The position numbers were made by a program, and so were the translations under genes. The notes beneath the pieces were generated by a model. It did no database searches, was not told the origin of the DNA, and saw only the letters and a list, made by a program, of their open reading frames with translations. This document shows, piece after piece, positions 17,199-25,926 of a stretch of 64,000 nucleotides of DNA (position 1 is the stretch's first letter; each line of letters starts with the position of its first letter). The stretch is from Roseiarcus sp963721905 (GTDB lineage: Bacteria > Pseudomonadota > Alphaproteobacteria > Rhizobiales > Beijerinckiaceae), in NCBI GenBank assembly GCA_963721905.1, contig CAVRMF010000001.1:1-64000 (forward strand). Direction: 5' to 3'.

Positions 17199-17852
17199 AT
17201 GACGCACTATTCCCAGGACGGCGAGACGGCCTCGATCATGGCGCTGGCGCCGGTGATTCCGGTCCTTACGGTTCAGAGCGTCGAGGACGGGCTTCAGCAG
17301 GCGAAGGCCCTGGTCGCCGGCGGTCTTTTTGCAATCGAAGTGACGCTCCGCACGCCGAGCGCGCTCCTGGCCATTGCGGCGATCGCGAGACACGTTCCCG
17401 ATGCCGTCGTCGGGGCGGGCACCATCGTCTCGGCCGAGCAGATCGGCGAGGCGGTTGCGGCTGGCGCGCGGTTTCTGGTCAGTCCCGGCGCGACCCACGA
17501 CCTTGCCAGGACGGCGGCGCAATCCCCGGTCCCCTTCCTGCCCGGCTGCGCGACCGTGTCGGAGGCGATGGCGCTGAGGGCGCTCGGCTTTCGCGCGCTG
17601 AAACTTTTTCCCGCCGAGGCAGTCGGCGGCGCGAGGCTTCTGGCTTCGTTCGCCGCGCCGCTGCCGGATCTGCGCTTCTGTCCGACCGGCGGGATCGATC
17701 TCGCCAGGGCGCCGGACTATCTCAAATTGCCCAACGTCGCCTGCGTCGGCGGATCGTGGATGCTCCCGAAGGACGCGCTGGCACGAGGAGACTACGCGGT
17801 CGTCGAGGCGCTGTCGCGCGAGGCGGCAGGCCTTGCGCGCGGAAAGGGCTGA
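17199..17852 (+). CDS. eda: KDPG aldolase (2-dehydro-3-deoxy-phosphogluconate aldolase)
   Basis: The enzyme splits KDPG into pyruvate and glyceraldehyde 3-phosphate in the Entner-Doudoroff pathway. It has 217 residues, a class I aldolase barrel. The Schiff-base lysine is K135 in FRALKLFPAE and the catalytic glutamate is E47 in AIEVTLRTP. GAGTIVSAEQ and FCPTGGID are typical phosphate-binding stretches. The edd gene is not in the window. It lies 34 nt after the acyl-CoA dehydrogenase pair; a functional link is not evident. Confidence 0.92.
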   Translation: MTHYSQDGETASIMALAPVIPVLTVQSVEDGLQQAKALVAGGLFAIEVTLRTPSALLAIAAIARHVPDAVVGAGTIVSAEQIGEAVAAGARFLVSPGATHDLARTAAQSPVPFLPGCATVSEAMALRALGFRALKLFPAEAVGGARLLASFAAPLPDLRFCPTGGIDLARAPDYLKLPNVACVGGSWMLPKDALARGDYAVVEALSREAAGLARGKG

Positions 17853-17878
17853 AAAGGCAACGACTTCCCCACGACGTC

Positions 17879-17911
17879 ATGGCCCGGCTCGTCCAGGCTC
17901 GTCCCGGCCAT
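17879..17911. repeat. Intergenic palindrome, copy 1
   Basis: ATGGCCCGG at the left and CCGGCCAT at the right form a near-perfect inverted repeat around CTCGTCCAGGCTCGTC. It is related to the palindrome at 18019-18051 and resembles dispersed intergenic palindromes of Hyphomicrobiales genomes. Confidence 0.5.
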
Positions 17912-18018
17912 CCACGCGGTCTGACTTGCAGAGTGGTTAGAAAACCCAGCGATATTGGTCAAATCGTGGGAGCGTGTCGGTGGCAGAACGCGCCTTGATC
18001 GGGTGCGCGAAGGCGTAG

Positions 18019-18051
18019 ATGGCCGGGAGAAGCCAGGAGAAGCCCGGCCAT
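18019..18051. repeat. Intergenic palindrome, copy 2 (possible terminator)
   Basis: ATGGCCGGG at 18019-18027 and CCCGGCCAT at 18043-18051 are perfect 9-bp inverted arms. It sits 9 nt beyond the rpmB stop, between convergent eda and rpmB, so it may also terminate transcription. Confidence 0.5.
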
Positions 18052-18059
18052 GACGATTA

Positions 18060-18362
18060 CTACGCGGCCTTCGCTTCCGCCTCGGCCTGCTTCTTGGCGA
18101 TCTCGCGCTTGAGCGCGGCGGCGCCGGCCGAGAGCTCCGCGTCGCGGGCCTTGGTCAAGAAGGCGTCGAGGCCGCCGCGATGCTCGACCGAGCGCAGCGC
18201 CGCGGCGCTGACGCGCAGGCGCACCGCGCGTTCGAGCGCCTCGGAGATCAACGTGACCTGGACGAGATTGGGCAAGAAGCGCGTGCGCGTCTTACGGTTG
18301 GAATGGCTGACCTTGTTGCCGGATTGAACGGCCTTGCCCGTCAGCTCGCAGCGGCGCGACAT
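18060..18362 (-). CDS. rpmB: 50S ribosomal protein L28
   Basis: L28 is a structural protein of the large ribosomal subunit. The 100-residue form begins MSRRCELTGKAVQSGNKVSH and contains TRTRFLPNLVQVTL, with the basic, Ala-rich C-terminal extension typical of alphaproteobacteria. The ATG at 18362 is preferred over an upstream TTG because the L28 signature begins there and AAGGA lies upstream. Confidence 0.97.
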   Translation of the reverse strand: MSRRCELTGKAVQSGNKVSHSNRKTRTRFLPNLVQVTLISEALERAVRLRVSAAALRSVEHRGGLDAFLTKARDAELSAGAAALKREIAKKQAEAEAKAA

Positions 18363-18575
18363 CGCACTTGGATCCTTCAACGAACTTGAGTTTCACATAG
18401 CGCCGAACAGATAAACGCGGGACCGCGCGCGTCGAGCAGCGCCCCGCCGGGTCGATCCGGCCCTAGCTTGATGGAGCGCGGGTCTATAAGGGAAGCGGTT
18501 TTGCGCGTCAAGCTGTACAATGCCGGCGCGTGGCCTCGCGACCCCGCATGCCGCCGAACCGGACTGGAGACGGCT

Positions 18576-19286
18576 TTGACTGACCTCATTGACCACGGCC
18601 CGCTGGACGCGGTTCGGCGCCTGTCCTCGCTGCGGGAGCAGATCGCGCGGCGCGCTCGCGACTGCGGCCGGTCGCCGGATTCGGTCAAGCTGGTCGCCGT
18701 CTCCAAGACATTCTCGGCCGACGAGGTTTGGCCGACGATCGCCATCGGCGGGCAGACGCGGTTCGGCGAAAACCGCGTGCAGGAGGCGATCCCGAAATGG
18801 CGCGACCTGCGCGCACGCGGAGCAGAAATCGGCGAGACGATCGAGCTTCACCTGATCGGCCCGCTGCAGACCAACAAGGCGCGCGAGGCGGTGGAGACCT
18901 TTGATGCCATCGAGACGGTCGACCGCGAGAAGATCGCGGCCGCCCTGGCGCGGGAAATCCAGAAGCGCGGCAAGGCGCCGCGGCTCTTCGTCGAGATCAA
19001 CACCGGCGCCGAGCCGCAGAAGGCGGGCGTCTTGCCGGAGGACGCAGACGCTTTTCTCGCGCTTTGCCGGGAGAGATACGGGCTCACCATCGAGGGGGTG
19101 ATGGCGATCCCGCCGGCCGGCGAGCAGGCGTCTGCGCATTTCGCTCTCATCGGCGTCATCGCCCGGCGCAACGGTCTGAAAGAATTATCCATGGGAATGA
19201 GCGCGGATTGGCCGCTCGCGGTGCAACTGGGCGCGACCTATGTGCGGATCGGCAGCGCGATCTTCGGCGCGCGCGACGGAAAATAG
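18576..19286 (+). CDS. yggS: YggS family PLP-binding protein
   Basis: This fold-type III PLP protein is involved in vitamin B6 homeostasis. Lysine in KLVAVSKTF binds PLP. FGENRVQE, HLIGPLQTNKAR and LSMGMSADWPLAVQLGATYVR are family landmarks. The start is taken as the TTG at 18576, because GGAG lies 8 nt upstream and MTDLIDHGPLD is a normal N-terminus; the longer frame to 18468 is not protein-like. It is divergent from rpmB. The membrane protein gene follows 45 nt later. Confidence 0.88.
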   Translation: MTDLIDHGPLDAVRRLSSLREQIARRARDCGRSPDSVKLVAVSKTFSADEVWPTIAIGGQTRFGENRVQEAIPKWRDLRARGAEIGETIELHLIGPLQTNKAREAVETFDAIETVDREKIAAALAREIQKRGKAPRLFVEINTGAEPQKAGVLPEDADAFLALCRERYGLTIEGVMAIPPAGEQASAHFALIGVIARRNGLKELSMGMSADWPLAVQLGATYVRIGSAIFGARDGK

Positions 19287-19331
19287 CGCGCCTGCCGCGC
19301 TGCCGACATAATCTGAACGTTGAAGGCGCCC

Positions 19332-19955
19332 ATGGCGATCATCGTCTTTGCCCTGAGCCTCGCACTGCTCGCTGCGGGCCTCGCGAGCGGCTACATGAGC
19401 CTTGACCTCCTGCCGACCAGCGTGGGGGTTCTCTATGCGCTCTCCGGCGCTGTAGCGGTCGCGCTCGCCGTCGTCGCCTTCGCGCTCGGCGTCCTGATCC
19501 GACGGATAAACGCCCTCGTGAAGCTCGTGCGGGAGCCGGCCGCGCCGCTCGCCGCCGCCGAGGCGGGCGCGGCGGAGCCGGCTCCCTTGGAGGCCGAACC
19601 TCTCCCGGCTGAAGTGGTCGAGGAACCCCTGACCGCCGAAACGCAAGCCGTGGCCGAGCCGGCCGCGATCGCCGAGGACACCGAAGACCCGATCAACGAA
19701 AACCGCGCCGGCCATCTGCCGACGCTGCATACGATCGAGCACGCGATCGAAACGCCCGAACGGCCACCGAGCCTCATCGGCCGGTATTCCGCGGGCGGCG
19801 CCAATTACATGATCTTCGACGACGGCTCGATCGAGGCCGAGACGACCGATGGGGCGTTCAAGTTCGCCTCGATGGGAGATTTCAAGCGCTATCTGGCCGA
19901 TCGCAAGGCTGAGAACGCGAACGCCCCTGACACGGATCGCGCCCCTTCGCATTGA
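19332..19955 (+). CDS. Membrane-anchored hypothetical protein
   Basis: Two hydrophobic segments lie in the first 60 residues (IIVFALSLALLAAGLASGY, then an Ala/Val-rich stretch). A Glu/Ala/Pro-rich linker follows (about residues 70-125), then a small C-terminal domain with IGRYSAGGANYMIFDDGSIE and FKFASMGDFKRYL. That end resembles short cytoplasmic domains that follow a membrane anchor, but I do not recognise a named family. The ATG at 19332 has AAGG 7 nt upstream. It probably shares a transcript with yggS. Confidence 0.7.
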   Translation: MAIIVFALSLALLAAGLASGYMSLDLLPTSVGVLYALSGAVAVALAVVAFALGVLIRRINALVKLVREPAAPLAAAEAGAAEPAPLEAEPLPAEVVEEPLTAETQAVAEPAAIAEDTEDPINENRAGHLPTLHTIEHAIETPERPPSLIGRYSAGGANYMIFDDGSIEAETTDGAFKFASMGDFKRYLADRKAENANAPDTDRAPSH

Positions 19956-20169
19956 TGCAGACGAGATCCAATCGGGCCTCCTGAGGACGGCGCCGGTCGA
20001 CGGCCGGAGTCTGACCAGTAGCCGCTCTACAGATACATCCGACTCTGGCGCCCGCGTTCGGCGCAATTTATGTCTCGTCGTTCCTTGACGCCCGTGCAGT
20101 ATTCTGAAAAAAGCCGCTCCGCGGGACAGAACCGCCACAAAGCAGGATGGCCGCCCGGAGAGGAATCCC

Positions 20170-20829
20170 ATGTCGCTTCGCATCAACGACACCGCACCGA
20201 ACTTCACTGCTCAGACCACGAAGGGACCGATCGACTTCCATGAGTGGATCGGCGACAGCTGGGCGATCCTGTTTTCCCATCCCAAAGACTTCACGCCCGT
20301 CTGCACCACCGAGCTCGGCTACATGGCCAAGATCGAGCCCGAGTTCACAAAGCGTCATGCCAAGCTCATCGGATTGAGCGTGGATCCGTCCGAAAGTCAT
20401 ATCCGCTGGCTCTCCGACATCGAGGAGACCCAAGGCGCCAAGGTCAACTATCCGATCATCGCCGACAGCGACCTCAAGGTTGCAAAGCTCTACAACATGC
20501 TGCCGGCCGAGGAGCCGGGCACGTCGGAGGGACGCACCGCGGCGACCAACCAGACCGTGCGATCCGTCTTCATCATTGGCCCGGACAAGAAGATCAAGTT
20601 GATGCTGACCTATCCGATGACAACGGGCCGCAACTTCGACGAGATTCTTCGCGTGCTCGATTCGATGCAGCTCACCGCCAAGCACAAGGTCGCGACGCCC
20701 GCCAACTGGAAGCATGGCGACGACGTCATCATATCGGGCTCCGTCTCCGACGACGACGCCAAGACGCTGTTTCCAGGTGGCTGGCGCGCACCGAAGCCCT
20801 ACCTGCGCATCGTCAAGCAGCCGGGCTGA
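20170..20829 (+). CDS. 1-Cys peroxiredoxin (Prx6/AhpC type)
   Basis: This thiol peroxidase reduces hydrogen and lipid peroxides. It has 219 residues. The peroxidatic cysteine is C45 in DFTPVCTTELG. The length, the C-terminal dimerisation part (GGWRAPKPYLRI) and the lack of a resolving cysteine assign it to the 1-Cys Prx6 group. GAGAGGAATCCC precedes the ATG. The persulfide dioxygenase gene follows 51 nt later, which suggests a shared thiol or sulfur stress role. Confidence 0.93.
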   Translation: MSLRINDTAPNFTAQTTKGPIDFHEWIGDSWAILFSHPKDFTPVCTTELGYMAKIEPEFTKRHAKLIGLSVDPSESHIRWLSDIEETQGAKVNYPIIADSDLKVAKLYNMLPAEEPGTSEGRTAATNQTVRSVFIIGPDKKIKLMLTYPMTTGRNFDEILRVLDSMQLTAKHKVATPANWKHGDDVIISGSVSDDDAKTLFPGGWRAPKPYLRIVKQPG

Positions 20830-20880
20830 GCGGCTCGAGGCGGCCCTCGGTGGCCAGGCCCTACGCGAACGGAGGGATCG

Positions 20881-21909
20881 ATGATCTTCCGGCAATTGTT
20901 CGACAGCGTCTCGAGCACCTATAGCTACGTGCTCGCGAGCCGAAAGGGCGGCGAGGCGCTCATCATCGATCCGGTGCTCGACAAGGTCGACCGTTACCTG
21001 AAGCTGATGGAGGAGCTCGATCTAAGGCTTGTGAAGGCGGTCGACACGCATCTGCACGCTGACCACATCACCGGCCTCGGCGCGCTGCGCGACCGAACCC
21101 ATTGCGTCACTGTCATGGGCGAACAGAGCAAGGTCGACGTCGTCTCGATGCGGATCGCCGACGGCGACCGGCTGACAGTCGAAGGCGTGAGCCTCGACGT
21201 GCTCTACACGCCCGGCCACACCGACGATTCCTACAGTTTCGTGTTCGGCGACCGGGTCTTCACCGGCGACACGCTGCTCATCCGCGGCACCGGCCGCACC
21301 GACTTCCAGAACGGCGATTCGCGCGCCCAGTACGAGAGCCTGCAGCGCCTCATGCGCCTGCCGGAAGAGACGCTCGTCTTTCCCGCGCACGACTATAAGG
21401 GCGACACCGTCAGCACGATCGGAGAGGAAAAGCGGTTCAATCCGCGCCTCAAGGTTCGCGACGCGGAGGAATACGCGACGCTGATGGCGAGCCTAAACCT
21501 CCCCAATCCGAAGATGATGGACGTGGCGGTCCCCGCCAACATTCATCAGGGCCTGCACCAGGAGGAGGTCGCACGCCGCGGCTGGGCCTACTCGGCCGCC
21601 GAGGCGAAGGGGCTCGTCGGCCGACCAGACGTTGCGCTGATCGATCTCAGGGAAAAGTCCGAGCGCGAGCGGACCGGCGCGATCCCCGGTTCGCTGCACG
21701 CGCCTTACGCCGACCTTCAGGACAATATCGACGAAGGCGGCCTCATTGACGAACTCAGCCGGTCCGGCAAGACGATCGTCTTCTACTGCGCCTTCGGCGA
21801 ACGGTCCGCCATGGCGGTTCAGGCCGCCCAGGACAAGGGCCTCGCCTCGGCCCGGCACATCGAGGGCGGCATGGCCGCCTGGACGAAGGCGGGCGGCCCG
21901 ACGCGCTGA
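20881..21909 (+). CDS. Persulfide dioxygenase-rhodanese fusion
   Basis: An N-terminal metallo-beta-lactamase domain of the ETHE1/persulfide dioxygenase type (THLHADHITG, residues 56-65; LYTPGHTDDS; FTGDTLLIRGTGRTDFQ) is joined to a C-terminal rhodanese domain (about residues 245-342) with catalytic C303 in FYCAFGERSA. The pair oxidises glutathione persulfide to sulfite and moves sulfane sulfur, possibly giving thiosulfate. It has 342 residues. No SQR gene is visible nearby. Start ATG with GGAGG upstream. Confidence 0.9.
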   Translation: MIFRQLFDSVSSTYSYVLASRKGGEALIIDPVLDKVDRYLKLMEELDLRLVKAVDTHLHADHITGLGALRDRTHCVTVMGEQSKVDVVSMRIADGDRLTVEGVSLDVLYTPGHTDDSYSFVFGDRVFTGDTLLIRGTGRTDFQNGDSRAQYESLQRLMRLPEETLVFPAHDYKGDTVSTIGEEKRFNPRLKVRDAEEYATLMASLNLPNPKMMDVAVPANIHQGLHQEEVARRGWAYSAAEAKGLVGRPDVALIDLREKSERERTGAIPGSLHAPYADLQDNIDEGGLIDELSRSGKTIVFYCAFGERSAMAVQAAQDKGLASARHIEGGMAAWTKAGGPTR

Positions 21910-21935
21910 AGGAAGACATGAACTCTGCTTAACGC

Positions 21936-22982
21936 ATGCATAGCTATAAGCTCGCACAATTCGGCGAGCCGCTGAGAGAGGTCATTGAGTCTCCGCCAGT
22001 TCCGACTGGGACCCAGGTGCTGCTTCGTGTTCTCGGATGTGGCGTTTGTCACTCCGACATTCACGTCTCAGAGGGATATTTCGACCTTGGTCGCGGGCGG
22101 AAGATCGACCTGTCAGGCACGATCCAGCTGCCGCGCATTCTCGGTCACGAAATCGTCGGTGTAGTCGACGAGTTGGGACCAGACGCTACCGGCGCTCAGG
22201 TGGGCGACCGCCGCCTCATTTATGCTTGGGGTGGCTGTGGGAAGTGTGGGCCGTGCCAAACTGGCCAGGAGAACCTTTGCGCGCGGCCAGCGAATCTTGG
22301 AATTCAGCGAGACGGGGGCTTCAGCAATTACATACTCGTTGAACACCCAAAGTATCTCGTCGAGTTTGACCCGCTGCCTGAGGTCTTTGCCGCAACCCTC
22401 GCGTGTTCTGGCCTTACTGCATTCAGCGCACTGAAAAAGGCGGCTCCGGTCGATGCGCTGAACCCTCTCTTGATCATCGGGGCCGGGGGGCTCGGGCTTG
22501 CAGCCATCAACCTGTCGCTCGCCCTTTACGGCGTCGGTCCTGTGGTTGCGGACATCGACGCCTCGAAACGAAAGGCCGCCCTCGACGCCGGCGCATCGTC
22601 GGCGGTCGATCCCGCCGATCCCGATGTCCGCGAACGCCTGGTGAAAGAAACCGGCGGCTTCTCGGCCGCGATCGACTTTGTTGGCGCGGAGAGCACTACA
22701 GGCTTCGGTCTCGCCCTGCTGCGAAAAGGAGGGCGCATCTATGTTGTCGGTCTTTTCGGCGGCTCCATGGAAATTCCGCTAGCCACGCTTCCACTTCGTG
22801 CAGTCGGCGTCGTTGGCAGTTTCGTAGGCTCGTTGCCGGAGTTGCGAGAATTGCTTGCACTTGCCCGCGACGGCCGAGTGAAGCCGATGCCGATCGAGTC
22901 TCGACCGCTCGATGCGGCGCAGCAGTCGCTGGACGACCTACGTGCGGGCCGTGTTCGCGGCCGCGTCGTCCTGACCCCGTAA
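21936..22982 (+). CDS. Zinc-dependent alcohol dehydrogenase (MDR family)
   Basis: This is a medium-chain dehydrogenase of 348 residues. Catalytic zinc ligands are in GCGVCHSD and LGHEIVG, and the structural zinc cysteines are in GGCGKCGPCQTGQENLC. The NAD site reads LIIGAGGLGLAAINL. The substrate cannot be read from sequence; formaldehyde, glutathione adducts or simple alcohols are all possible. It begins 26 nt after the persulfide dioxygenase, so co-transcription is likely. Codon use is slightly less GC-biased than in its neighbours. Confidence 0.88.
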   Translation: MHSYKLAQFGEPLREVIESPPVPTGTQVLLRVLGCGVCHSDIHVSEGYFDLGRGRKIDLSGTIQLPRILGHEIVGVVDELGPDATGAQVGDRRLIYAWGGCGKCGPCQTGQENLCARPANLGIQRDGGFSNYILVEHPKYLVEFDPLPEVFAATLACSGLTAFSALKKAAPVDALNPLLIIGAGGLGLAAINLSLALYGVGPVVADIDASKRKAALDAGASSAVDPADPDVRERLVKETGGFSAAIDFVGAESTTGFGLALLRKGGRIYVVGLFGGSMEIPLATLPLRAVGVVGSFVGSLPELRELLALARDGRVKPMPIESRPLDAAQQSLDDLRAGRVRGRVVLTP

Positions 22983-23176
22983 GTCCGTGCGCCGGCGCCG
23001 CCGCGCGCCTAGGCGTTGGGATGATCTCCACGGGGGGAGCGCTCCAAGGCGAGTTGCCCAGGAAGCATCGATCGGGAAACGATCGCGCCGGCCTAAGGCC
23101 ATTCGATCTTGACCCGCTTCGCCTCCGGGCGGACAGTCGGATCCGGCCCGCAGGCTCTCGCGGGAGGCGCGTCCAG

Positions 23177-25159
23177 ATGAGCGTCCAGTTCCAGTTCGTC
23201 GACCGCAACACGCCCATGGGCGCGAACCTCGCTCAAGGCGGCGCGGTCTTTCGCACCTGGGCGCCGCGGGCGCGAAACGTCTATCTCCTGACCGGCGATG
23301 CGCTGCGTCTCTCGGCGACGGCCGGCTGGACCCCGAGTCCCGACGACCGGCTGACCCCGCTGGGGGACGAAACATGGGCCGGTTTTCTCGCGAGCGCCGG
23401 TGAGGGGCTCCAGTATATGTTCTGGATCGACGGCGAGGCCTCGCAAGGGCCGAAGCGCGATCCTTACGCGCGCGAACTGACGCTGACGCCCAGTTTCCCC
23501 AATTCGTATTGCATCCTTCGCGATCCGGCGGCCTATCCGTGGCATGACGAAGCCTGGAGACCGCCGGACTTCGGCAAGCTGATCATCTACCAGCTCCATG
23601 TCGGCACGTGGTGGGCGGCGGACCCGAATGGCGCTGACGTGCGCGCGTCGCGCGGCGGGCGCTTTCTCGACGTCGCGACGCGCCTCGACTACCTTCGCGA
23701 CCTTGGGGTCAACGCCATTCAGCTGCTGCCGATCCAGGAGTTCGAGACGGAGTTCAGCGAAGGCTACAACGGCGTCGATTACTTTTCGCCGGAGCAACAA
23801 TACCAGGCGAGCAGCGATGCGGATCTCGCGTGGTATCTCGGCGCGATCAACGCGATGCTCGCCCCGTCCGGCGCCGAGCCGCTCGCTCTCGACGACCTTC
23901 GACCCGGCGTCAATCAGCTCAAGTGCCTCATCGATCTTGCGCATCTCCGCGGCATCGCCGTCATCTTCGATCTCGTTTACAATCACGCCGGAGGGGGCTT
24001 CGACCCGCAGAGCCTCTATTTTTACGACCGCTTCCCGAACGGAAATCAGAACAACAGCCTTTTCTTCACCGACGAGGGCTGGGCCGGCGGATTGGTGTTC
24101 GCCTATTGGAACGCCAACGTCAGGCAGTTCCTGATCGACAATGCCTCGGCGTTCATGAAGGAGTACCGGATCGACGGCATCCGCTACGACGAGGTGAGGG
24201 TCATCTCGAACAATCGGCCCGCGGGCGTGGAACTGTGTCAGGACATGACCAGCACGGCTCGTTTCATCCGGCCGTCCGCCATCCAGATTGCCGAGTATTG
24301 GGATTGGGATCGCGCCTTTCCGGTGACCCCTGTGCCGGCGGGCCTCGGCTTCGACGCGGCGCTCGGCGACGCGTTCCGCGATTCGGTGCGCGGGTTGCTG
24401 ACGCAGGCGGCGGGCGGGGAGACCGCGGGGCTTGAGCTCGACCCCGTCGCGTCAGCGCTCGGTCTCCCGGCCGGCTACGATGCCACCTGGCGCCTCGTGC
24501 AGTGTCTCGAGAACCACGACTTGACTTACTTCGGACATGACGGCGCGGCCCGCGTGCCCATGCTGGCCGATCCGGCCGACTCGCGATCGTGGTATGCGCG
24601 CAGCCGCAGCCGGGCGGCGGCGGCGCTCCTCTTCGCCGCGCCCGGAATCCCCGCTCTCTTCATGGGCCAGGAGATTCTCGAGGATAGGCTCTGGTGCGAC
24701 GACGAAAAGGACCATCCAGGCCATTTGATTGAGTGGGACGGGCTCGCCGCGCCGGGCGTGATGGCCGACTACCGCCGCTTCATGCGCGATCTGATCGCAT
24801 TGAGACGCGGGCAGCCGGCGCTGTCGGCGGAGGGCGTTCGCGCGTCGCGCGTCAACGACTACGATCGGGTGATCGTCGTCCACCGCTGGGTCGCGGACGG
24901 CGGCCCGGGCCAGGACGTCGTCGCGGTCGTGAGCTTCGACGAGCGGCCGAAGTTCGGCTACGGCGTCGGCCTGCCGCGGGGCGGCAGATGGGTCGAACTC
25001 TTCAACACGGATGTTTACGACGGCTTTCCCAATCCAGCGGCGATCGGCAATGGCGGCGCGGTCGAGGCGACCGGCCCGCCTCTCGACGGCTTCGCGCAGT
25101 CGGCCGCGATCACCATTCCGCCGAACGGCGCGCTCTTTCTCAAGGCCGAGTTTTCCTGA
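23177..25159 (+). CDS. GH13 alpha-amylase/branching-enzyme-like protein
   Basis: This 660-residue glycoside hydrolase has an N-terminal CBM48-like beta-sandwich (FRTWAPRARNVYLL), then a catalytic barrel. Catalytic residues are D338 (GIRYDEV), E373 (QIAEYWDWD) and D448 (ENHDL). Conserved region I is VIFDLVYNHAGG. A C-terminal beta domain closes the protein. The layout resembles GlgB-type branching enzymes or maltooligosyltrehalose trehalohydrolases. No other glycogen or trehalose genes are adjacent, so the reaction is not settled. GGGAGG precedes the ATG. The open frame upstream of it is a shadow of the dehydrogenase gene. Confidence 0.85.
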   Translation: MSVQFQFVDRNTPMGANLAQGGAVFRTWAPRARNVYLLTGDALRLSATAGWTPSPDDRLTPLGDETWAGFLASAGEGLQYMFWIDGEASQGPKRDPYARELTLTPSFPNSYCILRDPAAYPWHDEAWRPPDFGKLIIYQLHVGTWWAADPNGADVRASRGGRFLDVATRLDYLRDLGVNAIQLLPIQEFETEFSEGYNGVDYFSPEQQYQASSDADLAWYLGAINAMLAPSGAEPLALDDLRPGVNQLKCLIDLAHLRGIAVIFDLVYNHAGGGFDPQSLYFYDRFPNGNQNNSLFFTDEGWAGGLVFAYWNANVRQFLIDNASAFMKEYRIDGIRYDEVRVISNNRPAGVELCQDMTSTARFIRPSAIQIAEYWDWDRAFPVTPVPAGLGFDAALGDAFRDSVRGLLTQAAGGETAGLELDPVASALGLPAGYDATWRLVQCLENHDLTYFGHDGAARVPMLADPADSRSWYARSRSRAAAALLFAAPGIPALFMGQEILEDRLWCDDEKDHPGHLIEWDGLAAPGVMADYRRFMRDLIALRRGQPALSAEGVRASRVNDYDRVIVVHRWVADGGPGQDVVAVVSFDERPKFGYGVGLPRGGRWVELFNTDVYDGFPNPAAIGNGGAVEATGPPLDGFAQSAAITIPPNGALFLKAEFS

Positions 25160-25185
25160 TCGCGCTGCGCCGTTCGCGACGACGC

Positions 25186-25578
25186 TTAGCGTTGCGTTGC
25201 CTTCTGCGCCGCCTCGATCTGCTTTCGCATTGGCTCGAAAGCCGCGGCGAACATTGCGCCGGTCAGCCGCGCGATCGTCTGGCTCTCGCTGAGGGCCGCC
25301 TCGACGCCCTCTCGCATCAGCTTCTGCTGCAAGGCGATCAATTCCGACGGGCTTTTGACCCTGGCCACCGCCTCCATCGCGGCCGTCAAATTCCTGGCGT
25401 TCTTGACCGCCAATTCCTGGTGCGCCCTGGTCAACTCCTGGAGAGCGGCGGTCGAGGCGCTGCTGTCCTCGGTCATCGCCTCGGCGCCCCCCTTTATCAT
25501 TTTCGCCGCGGCTTCACCGCTTTTGGCGAAATCTTCGGCGTTCGTCTTGGCGATTTCCTCAATGGTAGGGTTGGCCAT
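25186..25578 (-). CDS. Phasin family protein (Phasin_2-like)
   Basis: This 130-residue, almost wholly helical protein has heptad-like Ala/Glu/Lys content (NARNLTAAMEAVARVKSPSE, LIALQQKLMREGVEAAL, and a final AFEPMRKQIEAAQKAT). That is the pattern of alphaproteobacterial phasins that coat polyhydroxyalkanoate granules. The ATG at 25578 follows AAGGA. It converges with the GH13 gene. With the second phasin at 59.6 kb, it indicates PHA storage, although no phaC or phaR is in the window. Confidence 0.85.
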   Translation of the reverse strand: MANPTIEEIAKTNAEDFAKSGEAAAKMIKGGAEAMTEDSSASTAALQELTRAHQELAVKNARNLTAAMEAVARVKSPSELIALQQKLMREGVEAALSESQTIARLTGAMFAAAFEPMRKQIEAAQKATQR

Positions 25579-25926
25579 AGCTGAAATCCTTGGCAAACGA
25601 GGTAGGAGCCTGACCCTACCCGAAATCGGCGGCAGAACGGTGACAGGACTGCAAAACGTGAGACGGCGCGCTCCAGAGCACAGCGGGTTCAGTCCGGAAC
25701 TGGCGGCAGCTCAGACGATCGCGACGACCAGCATAAACTCCCGGCTATTGTCCTAAGCAGCGCCCCCGCAGCCGTAGCACGCCATTCAGCGTGACAAGTT
25801 GAAGTCGCGTCCCTCATTCGATTCTGCAGGACGTCGATTAAAATTAAGCTCAATTCTATTTGACCGAATGTAACCAAACAAAAAGAATCGCCTTGTCCGC
25901 CGAAAAACTCGGGCATAGTTAAAACC
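25579..25926. other. Intergenic, relatively AT-rich
   Basis: No gene is visible in 348 nt. The second half (25800-25920) is clearly lower in GC than its surroundings and probably carries the promoter of the acyltransferase gene. The first part should carry the phasin promoter. Confidence 0.4.

Noticed and set aside
22403..23176. N-terminal extension of the GH13 protein by 258 residues
   Set aside because: The extension lies within the alcohol dehydrogenase gene in another frame and is Arg-rich. A strong ribosome site supports the start at 23177.
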